Of a DNA stretch of 64,000 nucleotides, positions 63,117-64,000 are shown one piece after another. The stretch comes from Haliclona indistincta (Eukaryota > Porifera > Demospongiae > Haplosclerida > Chalinidae). Under the pieces are notes generated by a model. That model was not told the origin of the DNA. It saw nothing but the letters and a program-made list of their open reading frames with translations, and made no database searches. The stretch lies in assembly GCA_964017065.1 (NCBI GenBank), contig OZ024784.1, positions 11,079,152-11,143,151 of the forward strand. Direction: 5' to 3'. The translations under genes and the position numbers were made by a program. Within the stretch, counting starts at the first letter, position 1. Every line of letters starts with the position of its first letter.

Positions 63117-63813
63117 TTAAGCTGGTTATAGTAAGTTATTGGTGGTTTAAGCTGGTCATAGTTGGATTTTGGTAGTTTAAGCAGGCCATAGTTGGTTATT
63201 GGTGGTTAAGCTTGTTATAGTTGGTTATGCGTGGTTTAGCTGGTCATAGTTGGTTTTTGGTGGTCTAAGCTGGTCTAGCTGGTTACATTTGGTTTTTGGT
63301 GGCTGAGCTGTTCATAGTTGGTTTGTGGTGGTTTAAGCTGGTCATAGTTGGTTTTTGGTGGTTTAAGGTGTCTATACTTGGTTTTAGCCTGTTATTGTTG
63401 ATTTTTGGTAGATTAAGCTTGTTAAGTTGGTCATAGATGGTTTTTGTTGGTTTTACCAGGTTATAATTATTAGGTTATTGGTGGTTTTAGCTAGTTATAG
63501 TTGGTTATTTGCGGTTTTAGCTGGTTATAGTTGGTTTTTGGTGGTTTAAGCCGGATTAGCTGGTTACAGTTGGTTTTCGGTGGTTAAGCTGGTTATAGTT
63601 TGTGTTTGGTGGTTCAACCTGGTTTTTGTTGGTTTTAGCTGGTTATTTTTTGTTTAATTGCTGTTTTAGATTGTCATATTTAGTTATTGGTGGTTTAAGC
63701 TGGCCATAGTTGGTTATTTGCGGTTTTAGCTGGTTATAGTTGTTGATTAGTGGTTTTCGCTAGTTACAGTTGGTTATTTGCGGTTTTAGCTGGTTATAGT
63801 TGGTTATTGGTGG
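63117..63813 (+). repeat. 30-bp minisatellite, forward (block III)
   Basis: Continues the array; variant order matches 52630-53235. Confidence 0.95.
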
Positions 63814-63817
63814 TTAA

Positions 63818-64000
63818 CCCTTTAATTACTAAATTATCTTGCTGAAATTTTAACCTCGTAAATGCTGACCACTTCTCTTGTGAATATCTCGTGTGTCTTT
63901 TGTGCTACTGGTCTCAAATTTGCGTCCTTTTACGCCAGTGAGTAGCCGCAATAGCCCACACTCAAGTCAGTCAATATGCCCCTCCCACTTCGAAAGTGAA
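63818..64000. mobile_element. piggyBac-type MITE, cut by the window end
   Basis: TTAA at 63814-63817 then CCCTTTAATTACTAAATTAT, same orientation as 57142-57729; the right end is outside. Confidence 0.9.

Overview
This window is a repeat-dense piece of a eukaryotic, almost certainly animal, genome. I found no ordinary host gene that I can support. Evidence for an animal: a BEL/Pao LTR retrotransposon (a metazoan lineage), piggyBac, hAT and IS630/Tc1-type DNA transposons, CR1/Jockey-type LINE fragments, very short GT-AG introns (53-61 bp) inside transposase genes, and many MITEs. A sponge or another early-branching marine invertebrate fits best, but that is inference. A 200-bp N run (47451-47650) marks a scaffold gap.

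Layout. 1-2799: tandem piggyBac units, one with an apparently intact, spliced 605-aa transposase (D247/D325/D435 in the main exon ORF). 2800-6936: an AT-rich satellite (key words TAGGGTAAATGAG and TATAGGCGTCAT) carrying a 661-bp element with TTAT target duplications, a 1,049-bp TA-flanked element with its own small ORF, a 559-bp MITE and a long-TIR element. 6937-10460: a tRNA-like SINE head, then seven ~330-bp satellite units separated by CCCTAAA-rich telomere-like spacers and interrupted by two MITEs. 10786-11724: a 5'-truncated LINE with a nested MITE. 12204-about 18000: a second, degenerate piggyBac element whose transposase carries Arg-Gly-rich tandem repeats and is split by a TA-flanked element that itself contains an element with a Ulp1-like protease relic. 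18741-22333, 25186-26170 and many later stretches: a hairpin satellite whose two loops occur in both orientations. 22342-25177: a complete hAT element, broken by a 19-bp duplication and a nested MITE. 26171-27789: a tandem array of tRNA-like units. 29362-31526: a two-gene IS630/Tc1-type element.

From 32784 to the end the window holds three related multi-kilobase blocks (from about 32784, 50404 and 56714). Each has a conserved ~180-bp core, hairpin satellite and a ~30-bp TGGTT-rich minisatellite in both orientations. Elements have landed in them so that the sister block often preserves the empty site: a BEL/Pao provirus-like element with identical 310-bp LTRs (33960-40323), several MITEs, piggyBac-type MITEs at TTAA, a 150-bp-arm inverted repeat, a TTAA-flanked foldback element, and a hAT-type element containing a LINE (57901-60125).

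The genes work as transposons rather than a host pathway: transposases acting on their own termini, and non-autonomous derivatives (MITEs) sharing those termini. The most unusual items are the two-gene IS630/Tc1 element with a convergent accessory protein, the loop-flipping hairpin satellite, the tRNA-like tandem array, and the Arg-Gly repeat expansion in a piggyBac transposase.
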